Shown here in pieces: positions 1 to 11,519 of a stretch of DNA of 64,000 nucleotides; position 1 is the stretch's first letter, and every line of letters begins with the position of its first letter. The notes below the pieces were generated by a model. That model was given only the letters and a program-made list of their open reading frames with translations. It was not told the origin of the DNA and searched no databases. The stretch is from Chelonoidis abingdonii (taxonomy: Eukaryota > Chordata > Testudines > Testudinidae). The stretch spans positions 201,527,709 to 201,591,708 of the forward strand of contig NC_133770.1 of the NCBI RefSeq assembly GCF_003597395.2, given 5' to 3'. A program made the translations under genes and the position numbers.

Positions 1-369
1 AATTCCATTGATTTCACCTGATTACTCAAGATTTACTCTGATGTAAGTAACAACACAGTCTGACCCCACAAAATATACACTGTTAGAATCTATCAATAAT
101 TGATAACCTCCTTTTGACTGAGCCACACAGTTCACCTGCTTCATGTGATATTAAATAACAAATCATTGAAATTAGCATTATACAACCAAGTTCAGATAGT
201 TGGTGGCTTAAAAGAAATCCTTATTTACCATGCTGGAAAATCAATTTCATTGGCAATTCCAAATTTTAATGTGGCCTTATTTTCAGGGCCATTAACTGTA
301 TGTCTACAGTGCGAGGTAAGCCCAGTGTTAGCAGAATTTGATTTAGCAGATCCTAGGTTTGTGAAACTA
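1..369. other. AT-rich sequence, nothing assigned
   Basis: No splice-flanked open frame, tRNA-like box or inverted-repeat terminus was recognised here. It may be part of the older element that continues to the right, but no boundary is visible. Confidence 0.4.
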
Positions 370-785
370 GAGTTTAAGTGTCTGCACTCATTTGTAACCC
401 CAAATTAGGAATTGTTGAATCCTGGGTCCCAACCTGGGACTCCAGTATCTACACTGCATTATGGGGGCTTGAATCCAAACTCTCATATCCCAGACTTCTT
501 AGTGCCTTCCCAAATTGTAGACTCTCTAGCCCTTTGATCATGGTGCAGTGTGGGAAAACGTGACTGTCCAGAAGACAAAGAAAGTCAGCCTGTGGAATTG
601 TGGGATACTTTTGGTGGACTCCCAGAGCATGAACCTAGTGTGGCTGTGTCTGCACTGCAAAGCAAGACAGCTTGAACCATGAGTCCTGGCTTGAGTCAGG
701 CTCAGATCCTACACTCACATGGGCTTCTGGGACATCACATTTGAGTCCAGGGTTAATGTAATTTGTCTGTAGATAGACAGGTAGT
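370..785. repeat. degenerate MITE-like chelonian repeat
   Basis: The segment runs from a 'gtgtctgcactc' motif to 'tttgtctgtagatagacag', resembling the 'gtctacac...gtagtgtagac' ends of turtle MITEs. Its interior ('gaattgtgggatac', 'tttgagtccagggttaa') looks like a repeat family I associate with turtles. The ends are too decayed to give a TSD. It may have been captured by, or inserted into, the LTR-like sequence that follows. Confidence 0.35.
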
Positions 786-1407
786 TAGATGGGGAAAAGA
801 TTGTGCCCAGAATAGGAAGGCATCCAGTCTGTGATAGAAGCTTATTGAAACATTTGAGGGTAAGATTTTATCTGTATTCAGTTTTCTTACTGTATTAGGT
901 TTAGATGTGGTGTTTTATTTTATTTTGTGTGGTAATTCACTTTGTTCTGTCGGTTATCACCTGGTACCACTTAAACCCCATTTTTTGTATTTAATAAAAT
1001 CACTTTTTACTTATTAAGTAACCCAGAGTACGTATTAATACCTGGGGAGGGAGGAGGTGAACAAACAGCTGTGCGTATCTATCAGTGTTATAGAGGGTGA
1101 ACAGTTTATGAGATTACCCTGCATAAGCTTTATACATGGTGAAACAAATTTATTTGGGGTTTGACCCCCATTGGGAGTTGGGCATCTGGGTGTTAGAGAC
1201 AGGAGCACTTCTTAAGCTGTTGTCAGTTAAGCCTGCAGTTCGTGGGACATAGTTCAGACCTGGGTCTGTGTTTGTAGCAGGCTAGCGTGTGTGGCTCAAA
1301 CTAGGCAGGGAAGTGAAGTCCTAAGCTGCCAGGGGAAAGCGACCCAGGGGTAGTCTCAGCACATCAGTTGGCCGTCCCAAAGTGGTTTCTGTGATCCAAC
1401 CCATCAC
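786..1407 (+). mobile_element. 3' part of an ERV-type LTR
   Basis: A T-rich stretch leads to a polyadenylation signal AATAAA at 993-998, followed by a U5-like region ending in 'acccatcaca' at about 1407. The order (poly(A) signal, then about 400 bp ending in CA) fits the R-U5 part of a retroviral-type LTR. I recall closely similar sequence as a dispersed turtle LTR. The 5' end is not resolved and no TSD was found. No internal retroviral coding sequence is visible next to it. Confidence 0.5.
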
Positions 1408-1409
1408 AA

Positions 1410-2330
1410 TAGTAAAGAAGAAGGGGCCAGTGAAGAGACACAAAAACAGTGGTGACATAGAAGGCATGCTTTGCAGCAATGCTTTGAATGGATAAAAGTG
1501 GAGCAAGAGTCCATTTGCCAAGGCCAGAGAGGAAGAGGTTACAGTACTCAAGATGTGAAATAAGGACCTGGGTGAGAATTTTAACTGTGTGGACGAAGAT
1601 CTTAGACACGTTATGCAGCAAGAAGTGACAATATTTAAACACTTCCTGGATGTGAGGATCTAGAGGGAAGTCTAAGTCGAATATATCACCTAGGTTACAT
1701 GCTGCAAGGTTGTTTTCAGAGACTGCAAAAGGAGATTGTAGGGAGGGTTTCAAGAGAAAGATCAAAAGCCATGTTTGGGCCATATTGAACTTAATCTGAT
1801 GGTTGGAAAGCTCATGAAGACATGTCAAAAGGCAGGTTGTGATCCAAGCCAGTCTGGAGCCAGTCAGAGGTAGATCTGACAGTCATCAGCATGCAGATGA
1901 TAGCTGAAGTCATGTCTTTGAATAAAATTGCCCAGGATGTAAAGGGAGAAGGGGAGACAGCCAAGAACAGATGCCTGTGGAAACTTCACAAAGTAGGAGA
2001 AGGGATAAAGAAGGGGATCTTCCCAACAACATGCTGAAAGTCAATAGACAGCATGAGGAGAACTACGTGAGAACAGACTCACAAAAGCTGAGGGAAGACA
2101 AGATTTCTCATTGCCAGTGGTGTTGAAGACAGCTGACAGTCACAGAGGACAAAGATGTAGTACTCGTTCTGATGTTTGGCCAGAAATTTTGGTGACTGGA
2201 ATGCAAAGGGCACAGGATCTAGGTAGAACTGAAAAGAAGGAGCTCCAGACAGCAGTTATAGATAGAGCTTAGATATGAAGGGAATAAAGATGATGAGGCA
2301 GTAGCTGGAGAGGTAAGAGGAGATCAGTGG
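1410..2330 (-). pseudogene. antisense LINE L2 reverse-transcriptase fossil
   Basis: Read on the minus strand this is a decayed non-LTR reverse transcriptase. From right to left, a degenerate LSAxF-type motif lies near 2110-2142, a VPQGSVLG-like motif at 1960-1997 (with a one-base insertion), an HADD version of the catalytic YADD box at 1882-1893, then SHLEYCN and SLHWP motifs near 1425-1580. Their order and spacing match the fingers, palm and C-terminal part of L2/CR1-clade ORF2. SHLEYCN and the following SIQSIAAK fit L2 best. Stops and frameshifts make it non-functional. Its left edge abuts the LTR end at about 1408, so the LTR may have inserted into it, or the L2 was truncated there. Confidence 0.8.
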
Positions 2331-2439
2331 TGGGGTTTTGCAGAACTGCACAAACTGCTCTTAGTGGTATCACATTATGGTATCTCAAATGGTAGAAGAG
2401 GGAAACCTTGGTTTCTGGGCAGGGCTTGGGAAAGGTATG

Positions 2440-2900
2440 TTGTTTCACTCACTTCTTTCAACATCTGAAAACAAAAGATAACCAATAGGAACTAACAAAA
2501 TGCATATTTGAAAAACATCTTGATTACAGCCAAGTGAAAATTGTTGACAAACATTTTGGGGGTGAAAAATGAAGATTTGGTGACATTGAAACATTTCAAA
2601 ATTTGTATCAATTTTGCAGAATTGTTTCAATTAAAAAAACTAAAATTCTAAAAAAATGAAGTATTTGCACATTTTCTAAACAAAACATTTCAATATTTCA
2701 TTTGAAATGACTTTCAAAATTTCTCTTAATTTTAATTTAACTTTTAAAAAAAATTTCAAATGCTTAAAATCCAATGAAATGTTTTATTTGACCTGAAATG
2801 AAACTTCCTTGATCTTTCTGGTTTACTGATTTTTTATTAAAGTTCATTTTGACACAAAGCAATTTAATTTTTTTTTTCAGGATTGCCAGAAAACCAAAAA
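2440..2900. repeat. AT-rich TTTCA/TGAAA-type interspersed repeat
   Basis: This stretch is dominated by short irregular alternations of 'gaaa', 'tttca' and 'aaaatttc' blocks, including 'aaacatttcaaaatttg' and 'gaaatgttttattt'. The same texture recurs at 12300-12700, 12890-13470 and 48160-48480, so this is a dispersed family, not simple sequence. The class is unknown to me. Confidence 0.5.
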
Positions 2901-2959
2901 GAAAAATCTATTATTCACCTATCTCTAAGCTTGGTCTTTTACTTAGACCCTCTTCCTTT

Positions 2960-3085
2960 CTTCCTATGATCACTTGGTGTCTTTTAATAAAATGTTAAGC
3001 TTCTCCGAGCAGGAACACAATTATTTAATTGGTCTGTAAAACACTATGCATATATATATAGCACTATACAAATAAAAAGCAATTA
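2960..3085 (+). repeat. possible L2-type 3' tail
   Basis: 'aagcttctccgagcagg', then 'tgtaaaacactatgcat', then 'gcactatacaaataaa' is the motif order of L2 and L2-mobilised SINE 3' tails. It includes a short TA run (about 3049-3060). It is eroded and assigned by motif resemblance only. Confidence 0.35.
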
Positions 3086-3089
3086 AAAT

Positions 3090-3800
3090 GTCAAGATTTC
3101 TTTGATTATCTAGTTCACTGACTCCTAAAGCAATAAAATGAAAGCTCTGTGAAATTTCGGTTTTATATTCCTCCGGCAACCTTTCAAATATTTTTTTTCT
3201 GTGTATCTGTTGAAGGACTGTTTATATTTATAGGACTTTAAAAAAAATAACTATTCTGTCCTCTGATTAAAATCCCACATAAATTTATATGCAGATTAGG
3301 TGTGGGCTTTGGACACTTGGCAAGTTTCCCAATGTGCACTCAGTGATGCAAAAATTGTCTGTCATTGACCTACAGTAACAAAAAGGAAATTTTCAAAATG
3401 TTAGAGGTTAAAAAAAAGTAAAAAATAAACAAAAATGGTAGTCTTATAAACAGTAGTGGAAAATTAGAAACAGAAGATAATAATTATTTTCCAATCACTC
3501 TTTACTATGCAATAGAATAGAACTGCCCAAATTGGAATTACATGTAACAACAGATATTGTTAAAGGAGCTCTTAGAGTAGAAAAATCCCCAAGTTAAAGG
3601 ACATGAGAACAGAAACCTGTGAAATCTAAACTGGTATGCTTACAAATTTTCTAATTTCAGGTCCAGAGAATGGAAAAATGGTTAACGTAAGATCAACATA
3701 ACATACTATCAATGTTCCCCACCAAAAAAAGGACAACCAGGAGTAGCTAGACTAATATTCTAGAGACAGCCAGGTACTAATAATCTCAAGTATAGGAACA
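3090..3800. other. AT-rich, nothing assigned
   Basis: No repeat boundary or coding-like frame was recognised. Confidence 0.4.
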
Positions 3801-3804
3801 GCAG

Positions 3805-3965
3805 CAAAAAACTCCTGAACTGGAATTCTAGCTATAACACCATCTGTTTCAGTTCTCCCATCTGGAACTGAAGGCTAATCCTGCACTACATACCTTGAAG
3901 AGATGATGTGAGAATTAGGTAAAATTTGTAAAGTGAGAAAATAATTTAACATGCTTTGAGTAAAT
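3805..3965 (+). repeat. MIR-like SINE fragment
   Basis: The order 'aattctagctataaca', 'cagttctcccatctg', 'ctacataccttgaag', 'gtgagaattaggt', 'aaatttgtaaagtgag' parallels the core and 3' half of MIR-type SINEs (a 'cagttccccatctgtaaaat' block, then 'ctacctcatagggtt', then 'gtgaggattaaat'). It is strongly diverged, and the tRNA-like head is missing or unrecognisable. Confidence 0.5.
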
Positions 3966-4626
3966 TATTTTACACAAAAGAACATTCCAAAATTAAGGGC
4001 TGCAACTTTGAAATGGAAGATGCTGAGAGAGAAATCTTTACTCCTAGAATTCTAGGTACTGGTATACTTCCTTTCTTTTAGCTATCTCTTCTCTAGTATA
4101 TTTTAATTGTATAGCTTTAGCAGTTGCATTGGGGGGTTCAAACTATGTGAGCAACTAATGCAAGTTAGTTTTCCAAACAAGGAGTAGCAATTTCACATGT
4201 TACCGAGAAAGATGGGCAGAGAGTCCAGTCTCTGGAGGGACATCTCACACTTTAGATGATGATTTACCTCTACTCTATCTAACCCAACGGTATTACCTCA
4301 TGTTTTGGGATGATTCTAAGCGCGCTAAACAAAGAAATACCATATTTGAGCCATAAAAGGTCTAGGAGTAGTGTCTAGACAGGCATTCTCTTTTAGAAGA
4401 TATGGTTGCTACCTTTAGGGCCAAATTTCCCTTTGCTGGGGATTACTACCACTAACTCAATAAACTCTTGTATTCTAATCCAATCCACCCAGAAAAAAAA
4501 ATAATCTAAGAAACTTTATTTTGCCTTGTCATATGAAAGTTAGGCCAGAATATGACAAAATGTCAAAGTAACATCTTCCTAATACACTCTTTGCTTACTC
4601 CATAATATAAGTACTAAATAAATGGT
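3966..4626. other. AT-rich, nothing assigned
   Basis: No supported feature was seen. Confidence 0.4.
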
Positions 4627-5805
4627 TGTGACTGAATGCATCCCTGTATTCACACCCTATGCACTACTGTAATAATCTTATACAAAATATGCTTGTGAGG
4701 TATCATTTGAAAATAACTCAGTCAATAATATCATGGTGAAATAATGTGTGTAGCAACATTTTATGTAAAGTTATGAACCTAAATTGAAATTATGACTGAA
4801 ATTTGGTTCCAGACAAGTCTGGGGAGGGGGTAAATGTGTTCCTCAAAGACAAAGGACAAGCTAATGCCTCTAGCCAGGTGTTATTAAAGTTGAGTGTCCA
4901 GTGGTCATTCTTTGGCAACGAAGTGGGGCAGGAACAGTTTGATCTGCCTTACAGCAAACAACAACATGGAACCTCTTTCACCATGAGATTCCATCCTCAC
5001 AATGAGAAGGAATGTTATTTATGTGTAACCCTCAGGAAAATGCTTTTCAGTGTGTGACTGGACTATAAAGTGAGATGCAAAAGCATCCCAGATATTCTCT
5101 CTCTCTCTCTCGTGCTCTCACTGTCTTTCTCACTAATTGACAAAGAAGCCAGCCTTTGGGTGGGGTTTGGACCTGCAAATTTAGTCAGCCCTGTTACTGG
5201 AAATTTATGGTAAGGATTTTAACTTGAACCAAGTCTAGTTTAAGTTTTAGCTACTAAAAAGAGTTTTTTCTTAATTTCTCTTATAACTATTTCTGACTCT
5301 AATACCTTATACTTGTACTCACGTAAATCTCTCTCTTTTTAGTTAAATCAACTTTGGTTATTTTTTTAATCAAAACTGAACCAGTGTTGTGTTTAAACTG
5401 AACTCTTTGGGTAGCTCCAGTGAAAAAGCAAACTGTTGAATATTGACCCCCTGTAAGAGCAACAGACCTATAATATCTGAGCAGTACAAGAGAGGGTTGG
5501 ATAGTGCAGAACACAGTTTTGGGATAATTCAGGACTAGTCATGTGTCAGGGTTACCCTGTAAGTGATAATCAAGGCTGGAAGTCAGAGTGTGACTGGAGT
5601 GTTACTGGCAAGCTACAGCTATACACAGATTCTCAGGGAGAAACCTGCATGCTGTGTGGATGTTTGTGAGGGGCCCAAGTTGGGAGCTACAGCAACAAAT
5701 CATTTTGAGGCTCCCAAGATTACAGGGCAGATGGTGACACAATCCCTCACTGGTTGGGACTGCACCCTGGCACTGGACTCCTGCAACACTGTACTCAGCT
5801 AAACT
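4627..5805 (+). mobile_element. LTR-like element (same superfamily as 9224-10086)
   Basis: It starts with TGTGACTG. Near its 5' end it carries 'ttgtgaggtatcatttgaaaa' (about 4692-4712), which recurs almost unchanged at 9278-9299 in another LTR. A TATA box (5064-5070) is followed by a CT-rich stretch, and a U5-like region follows. I recall this sequence as a common turtle LTR. The 3' end is uncertain (between about 5730 and 5860) and no convincing TSD was found. The short frames inside have no recognisable protein content. Confidence 0.6.
5064..5070 (+). promoter_or_regulatory. TATA box of the LTR
   Basis: TATAAAG lies in the middle of the LTR-like element, just upstream of a CT-dinucleotide run. 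This is the position expected for the U3 promoter. It is probably a relic. Confidence 0.4.
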
Positions 5806-6467
5806 AAGAATACAAAATGTTGGAAGTGTCACCATTGTCTAGCATCTCTATCACATATACTTTAGTCTGAGAAAAATAGGCTCCCTATGGCATCAAGTCT
5901 GCAATCTTACTTCTCTATTCAAAATTTTCCCATCGCACCATCAGCCAAACTCTGGCTATTAGACTAGATGAAGGTACTCAAATTTTGTTTATCTTTAACA
6001 AATAAACCACAACAAAACCCCTACAACCAGCAGTTTTGGCTGTAATGACTCTTTTTAAAAGAGCTGTCCTGTGCCACTGGTTATATGAAACGCCTTCCTC
6101 TTTAACCAAATGGAAATGGGAGATTATCTCAGCATTAACATAGAAAATATTATTATTAATTCAAAAAAGAAAATATCATATTATAGTTTCTAAATCACAT
6201 CTTACTTGGCAACATCACTTCTCTACCCAGTTGTCTATACACACTATTCACTTTTCTAAATTCTCTTTCCCTATTTTTCTTACAACTCTCTTAATTTTCA
6301 GTTACCTGCTTTCAGTCCCAACTGAGGGCAAATTTCCTGGTATTTCAATCCCAGCTAGAAAGCTGAACTAGGCACAAAAAAAAAGGCAACTTTTATTTGG
6401 AGCTCTGTAACACGCCCATGTATGCACTGTAAGCTCTCTGTGCTTCAGAAGACAACTAAAGAGTGTG
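5806..6467. other. AT-rich, nothing assigned
   Basis: No supported feature was seen between the LTR-like element and the hAT MITE. Confidence 0.4.
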
Positions 6468-6475
6468 GTCTAAAT

Positions 6476-6807
6476 CAGTGGTTCTCAAAGCCGGCCCGCC
6501 GCTTGTTCAGGGAAAGTCCCTGCCAGGCTGGACCAGTTTGTTTTCCTGCCGCGACTGCAAGTTCGACCAATCGCAGCTCTCTCTGGCCGCGGTTCGCCAC
6601 TCCAGGCCAATGGGGGCTGCGGGAAGGGCAGCCAGCACATCCCTCGGCCCACGCCACTTCCTGCAGTCACCATTGGCCTGGAGCGGTGAACTGCGGCCAG
6701 TGGGAGCTGCGATTGGCCGAACCTGTGGACACGACATGTAAACAAACCAGCCTGGTCTGGCAGAGACTTTCCCTGAACAAGTGGTGGACCTGCTTTGAGA
6801 ACCACTG
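6476..6807. mobile_element. foldback hAT-type MITE, copy 1
   Basis: The element begins CAGTGGTTCTCAAAG and ends with its reverse complement. It is flanked by a perfect 8-bp TSD, gtctaaat (6468-6475 and 6808-6815), the hallmark of hAT transposition. The two halves are near-complete inverted repeats: the 'gttcagggaaagt' blocks and the 'ctccaggccaatg' blocks pair across the centre, so the whole 332 bp could fold into one long hairpin. It is far more GC-rich than its surroundings. There is no transposase frame, so it is non-autonomous. The same family occurs at 62837-63148. Confidence 0.93.
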
Positions 6808-6815
6808 GTCTAAAT

Positions 6816-8770
6816 TATCTCAACCTGTCTGTCTTTAAGAATATACTGTAGGCTATAGTAGTACTAAATAGACCCTCAACTACAAAAGTACAATACCACT
6901 TTGTCAAAAATAAATTGATTAAACCAACTATAACATGCAGAACGAATCTCTTTGGCTGAAAATTTAAAGCACCTGACATTTAAGTCCAGAGACATTAAAT
7001 GATTGCCATTGAAAGGTCAGTTACCCAGAAGTACCACACAGTAGCATCTAACATACCACTATATTTCCCCATGCAGTATCTCAGATACCACTGTGTGAGA
7101 ATTGCAGGTAAATGTTGACTTCTTGATGACAACCGCTGTAAGTCTGTGATGATATTTTATGGTAGAAGCACATGTTTACATATACTAATATGCCTTCAAT
7201 TAGCCTTATTTATGGGCAAACAGTGAAAATCAAGTATTTAATTGCTATTTAGAAGTTCTCTTTATGTGAACAGTGTAACATATGAAGATTAGTGTATATA
7301 ATAGATAATAAATACAAGTCATTGTCTAAGGCTTCCAAGTGAAAAGTTAAGAGTGTAATAACTACATTCCTCTAAAGAAGAATATGTAGAGCAAATCCTA
7401 GCTTTTGCTTCCATTAGTAATAACTCCAAATGGCTATCTGAAATAGAATGCTGTATATCACTATCTAATTGCTTTAAAAAAGTACTTCTAGTAGTCTTTA
7501 GAGTAAAATATGAATGAAATCTGCACTGCGACTTGATAAGTACTTTTAACATACAAATAACTTTTAAGAACAAAGAAAAGAGCCACTGTCAGACACAGAA
7601 ATGACAATTGTCTGTTGAAGGACCTTTGTGACTGCACAGATAGAGTTATGATTACAGGAAATGCTTGGGGGCAAAGGGGGGGAACTTACCTATGACAACT
7701 AGCCAGTCCTAGAATTTGGACAAATTTATAATATTCAGTCTATTGGAAACTGTTGTGGATCTTTTTAAAAGACCTCTTGGGAAGTAAAGTTACTTTTCAA
7801 GATTAAAATTCAATATTAGTGGTGAAGCACATGGCTGTTTAAGTACCTTGATAATATGTCCATTCATCATTCTTCAGTTTTAGCAAGGAACAATAACTAA
7901 TTTTAAGGACACATATAACACGGTACTCTTTCTCTCTCTTTAAACACTGACTACAACAGAGACCATTTAAAGTCACCAACTGCTTCAAACTAGTTCTGAC
8001 TAATGTCTGCGAGATATTACTGATCTGCTCTCTATTTTGTATGTTAACCATTCAGTCAGTTACATCCCAGGATTAAAAAATGAGTTCTCTCTACATATTA
8101 GAAATTTACACAAACAAATTCTCACCTTGTTCAATAACATTTTTTGTCTCCTGAACCTAATAATCTGCTCTCCTCAACAATTATAACTGCTTTTACAAAA
8201 AGAATTCTCCAGTAATATAACAGACTTGCTGCACTGATGAAGCTACTCACAGCTAACCTGAAAATAAGAAGAGAGACTTCTCATCTCATCCCTTGGGGTA
8301 ATATGAACATTGAACACTGGGGCACTTACAGACAGCTTTCAATTGCCCAGTAAAGAGAAATCCCAATTGAGATCAGACTGAAAATTATTTCAAGAAGGCA
8401 CATTCCAACAAGTGATTCTTCTCAGATAAGAAGATCACTTTACAAAATTATTATTCAATTACAGTTACGGGCATAACAGGAAAAAAATCCCACCTTTTGA
8501 ACTAATGAAATGTCCTAATAAGACATGTATGTGACATCTCAGGCATCAATGCAGAAACATTCTTCATGCAGAAACGTTCTCAGTGAAAGCAAACTTGGAT
8601 GGTTACTATATGCCAGTCTAAGAGTTAAGACATGAAGCTTGTTGAAGTTAAAACACTTGTATGAAGGTCTTAACAAAGCTGTATGTGGAAAGAATATCAA
8701 GAACTGACTGAGTGAACACCTGCACAGAGAAGCGGGGTCAGTAGTGCAGGATCTCTATAAATTACTGCAT
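6816..8770. other. AT-rich, nothing assigned
   Basis: About 2 kb without a recognised repeat or coding segment. The short open frames have no family resemblance. Confidence 0.4.
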
Positions 8771-8775
8771 GCATC

Positions 8776-8866
8776 TTGTATTAATTTCCCTTTTTCCTCC
8801 TCTAGTTCAAGTGCATCTTTCTTATCTTTCTCTGCTTGTTCGTGATAATTCTCTACATTAAAATAA
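8776..8866 (-). other. weak candidate coding segment
   Basis: On the minus strand a short frame reads as a highly charged, helix-like peptide (QAEKDKKDALELEEEKGK in the middle). It is preceded by 'gatttattttaatgtag', which could serve as a 3' splice site. No good GT donor follows directly (the nearest is 'gcagtaattt') and a stop comes soon after. It could be a terminal or cryptic exon of a minus-strand gene, a pseudo-exon, or chance. I do not recognise a protein family. Splicing from the exon at 61058-61161 into this acceptor would give a different frame with an early stop, so the two are not obviously consecutive exons. Confidence 0.2.
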
Positions 8867-8869
8867 ATC

Positions 8870-9223
8870 ACCTTTTTGGGTGATTTGATATCTCAAAAGA
8901 TTGGTAATGGGATCTTTCAGCCTTTACAATTCCAGTTCACATCAAGCATGGGCTGATTGTTACCATCTCTTGGTGTGCACTGGTCTATATGGAATGAATC
9001 TAGTGGTTACATTTATGCTGTGTAGAATATGGAAGCTCCCTTTTACATGGGGTTTTGAGGTTTCAAAATTTGTTTTCAATCCAAACTGGAACAATAATGT
9101 AAAATGTTAAGTCCTCTGTGAATGAACAAAAAAGTTTCCGGTCAATTGAGACATTTAGCTGTGACAAAATAAGAACATTTAATTTTGATTTTAACTTTCT
9201 TAAATTTTGTATTAGAATACACA
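8870..9223. other. AT-rich, nothing assigned
   Basis: No supported feature was seen. Confidence 0.35.
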
Positions 9224-9625
9224 TGTGACAGAATATACCCTACATATTATTGTAATATTTTTTTTACAAGGGATCTCTTGTAAGGTATCATTTGAAAACT
9301 CAATATTTGATTATCAGCATTGTCCTGCTTACATAAAAAGTTGCCACACACATTTTATGTTTTAAGATTTCCCTGTATGGTATTAGTAACACACGTTGCA
9401 AACCCCACAGCCCTGCCCAAACAGAAGTTGGCATACAGGTTTGTCCTAAGCAAAGAAATGTGCACTCTGCTTAATTTGCATTTAGCAGTAAACAGTCATC
9501 AAGCAGGAAGGGAAACAAAGAAAGCTTAAGCAGATGAGAAAAAGCGAGCAGGAAACATCCCTTCACACAGACTCTGTGTCTCTTAGTTCTCAGCTGGAAA
9601 TGTTTTTCAAGATAGGGACTGAAAC

Positions 9626-9633
9626 TATAAAAA
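9626..9633 (+). promoter_or_regulatory. TATA box of the solo LTR
   Basis: TATAAAAA sits about 400 bp into the LTR and about 290 bp before the poly(A) signal, consistent with a U3 promoter. There is no evidence that it is active. Confidence 0.5.
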
Positions 9634-9919
9634 GGAGAGACAAACACCACTTGGAACCCCTCTCTCTTTCCCTGGCCATCACATTCACTGTACCTGAAGC
9701 AACAAAGGAATCATTTGTTGGACTATAGGGGAGAAGCTGTGACCTACAGGATTTGGTTAGTAAGACCGCTGAAAGCATATGGTAAGAAATTTTCCTTGAA
9801 TCTGATATAGTTTGTTAAGTTAGGCATTAGTAAACATTTTATCTTTATTTTTCTTGTAACCATGTCTGACTTTTATGTCTTATTAGTCATACTTACTTAA
9901 AATCTATCTCTGTGTAATT

Positions 9920-9925
9920 AATAAA
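9920..9925 (+). promoter_or_regulatory. poly(A) signal of the solo LTR
   Basis: AATAAA is followed within about 15 bases by T-rich sequence, as expected at the R/U5 boundary. Confidence 0.5.
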
Positions 9926-10086
9926 CTTGTTTTATTGTTTTTATCTAATCCAAGTCAGTCCCAATTTATCCATGTGAAGTGATTCATGTCAAGGATCTCC
10001 TGACCCACAGTTCTTTGAATCCTCACCTCACCTCACACTAAGATCAACAAGTGCATATATTCAGGAAAAAAAATAATCCTGTCACA

Positions 10087-11519
10087 GTACTTAATCTCCC
10101 TTCTATAGCGAGAAGAAAGTCAAATTCTTAACACCATTTTCCTAAAGGAAAAACAAACTTCTTCGAAGCAAAATTTCAAATATATTTTCTTTTTTAATTT
10201 GACATGAGAATAAACCTTTAATAACTTTGCCACAGTTCCAATTTATTTTTTTTAATTGTAATTTACTGCTTCCATAAGAACTAATACCATAGAATACATG
10301 CTAAGGTGATTTCACATCTTTTAGGATTTGCAAGTTCCAAATCTCCAATATCTCCAGATTATTGTAACCTTCATATTTTGTCATTCCCTAAATAGAAAGA
10401 TTTGCATAAATACATTTTTATTTGCAACAAAAAGATTTGTTTTTTTTTTAATTTCAAAACCAGCTCTGTCAATTTGTTACTTAATTCTGTTGGTAAACTA
10501 AACTTTATACACATTTTAATGGTTTCTTTCACTCTTCCCTCTCTGTGTATTTTTTTAAAAAAGACTTATTTAGTGAAACCTGATCAAAGTTTTTTAATAA
10601 AGGAGTTTCCTCCAATAAATCAAACACTTAAAAAAGAGAGACAGCTCACATCTGGAATTAATATCCAAATGCCAGCTCATTATCGCATGCTTTTCTTGTA
10701 CCTTCAGCTACAGAGTATATCATGAGAAATAAACCTCACACAAACAAAAAATGGACTACATTGTAGATTGGGACCCACCACTGGCTCTTAAAAGACATCA
10801 CTGCTCACATGATGCTGGCTGCTGGTGTTTTGTTCTCAGCTACAAAATTCCATTAAGAGAAACTAAAATTATTTACTTTTTAAAAGTTACTGTTCCATGT
10901 AAGCTGTTGCTGTAGTTGCCACAAGGAGAGATGTCCATGAGGCAATCTCTCTAGGATGAGGTGATCTATGCTATGAAAAATGTTCACAAAGGATTTACCT
11001 AATAAATCTCTAATTTTTCTCTAAGGTCCTTGGATCACATCTTGTGCTGACTAAACTAAGCCAAGACTCCATAGTGTTTGCAGTAAGGCCAAAGGAAAAT
11101 GGAAAAAAAGATGGCTTGCAAAAGTCTTTCATTGCTATATACTGCAGTGATAGTTATTAGACAAGAAACACACTTTGTCAAGGTTTGTTGAGTTGACTCT
11201 TGTAAGCAAAAATATATGGGGAAAGAGCTCTGACAAACAAAATAAATAACTAGGAATGCAATTTGCTTTCTGCTAATGAATAAAATAGATGTTTTCAGCT
11301 CACAAGATGTATTATTAAATTGTATTAAATTAAAATGTATTAATCAAATCATGAATTTGTGCTATACCTATAAGAATAATTCTTTGTCCTTGCTGGGGAA
11401 TAAGAAGGAAGTGATGGTGGACGCATCCAACTGTATGCATTTATCTCACTGTGGATGTGTGGTCCTTGAGCTGAAAAACCCAGCCAAGCAAGAAGTAAAA
11501 CCAAAATTCTGTTAAGGCC
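10087..11519. other. AT-rich, nothing assigned
   Basis: No repeat or coding segment was recognised in this 1.4 kb. Confidence 0.4.

Larger units (their letters stand above)
9224..10086 (+). mobile_element. complete LTR, probably a solo LTR
   Basis: It starts TGTGACAG and ends CTGTCACA, an exact 8-bp terminal inverted repeat in the TG...CA form typical of LTRs. In the right order it carries a TATA box (9626-9633) and a poly(A) signal (9920-9925). It shares the 'ggtatcatttgaaaa' block with the element at 4627. No internal retroviral sequence or second LTR is adjacent, so it looks like a solo LTR left by recombination. The flanks do not show a clear TSD, which suggests age or a shifted boundary. 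Confidence 0.75.

Noticed and set aside
6422..6838. 138-codon frame and several overlapping frames
   Set aside because: They are the two arms of a foldback hAT MITE read in many frames.
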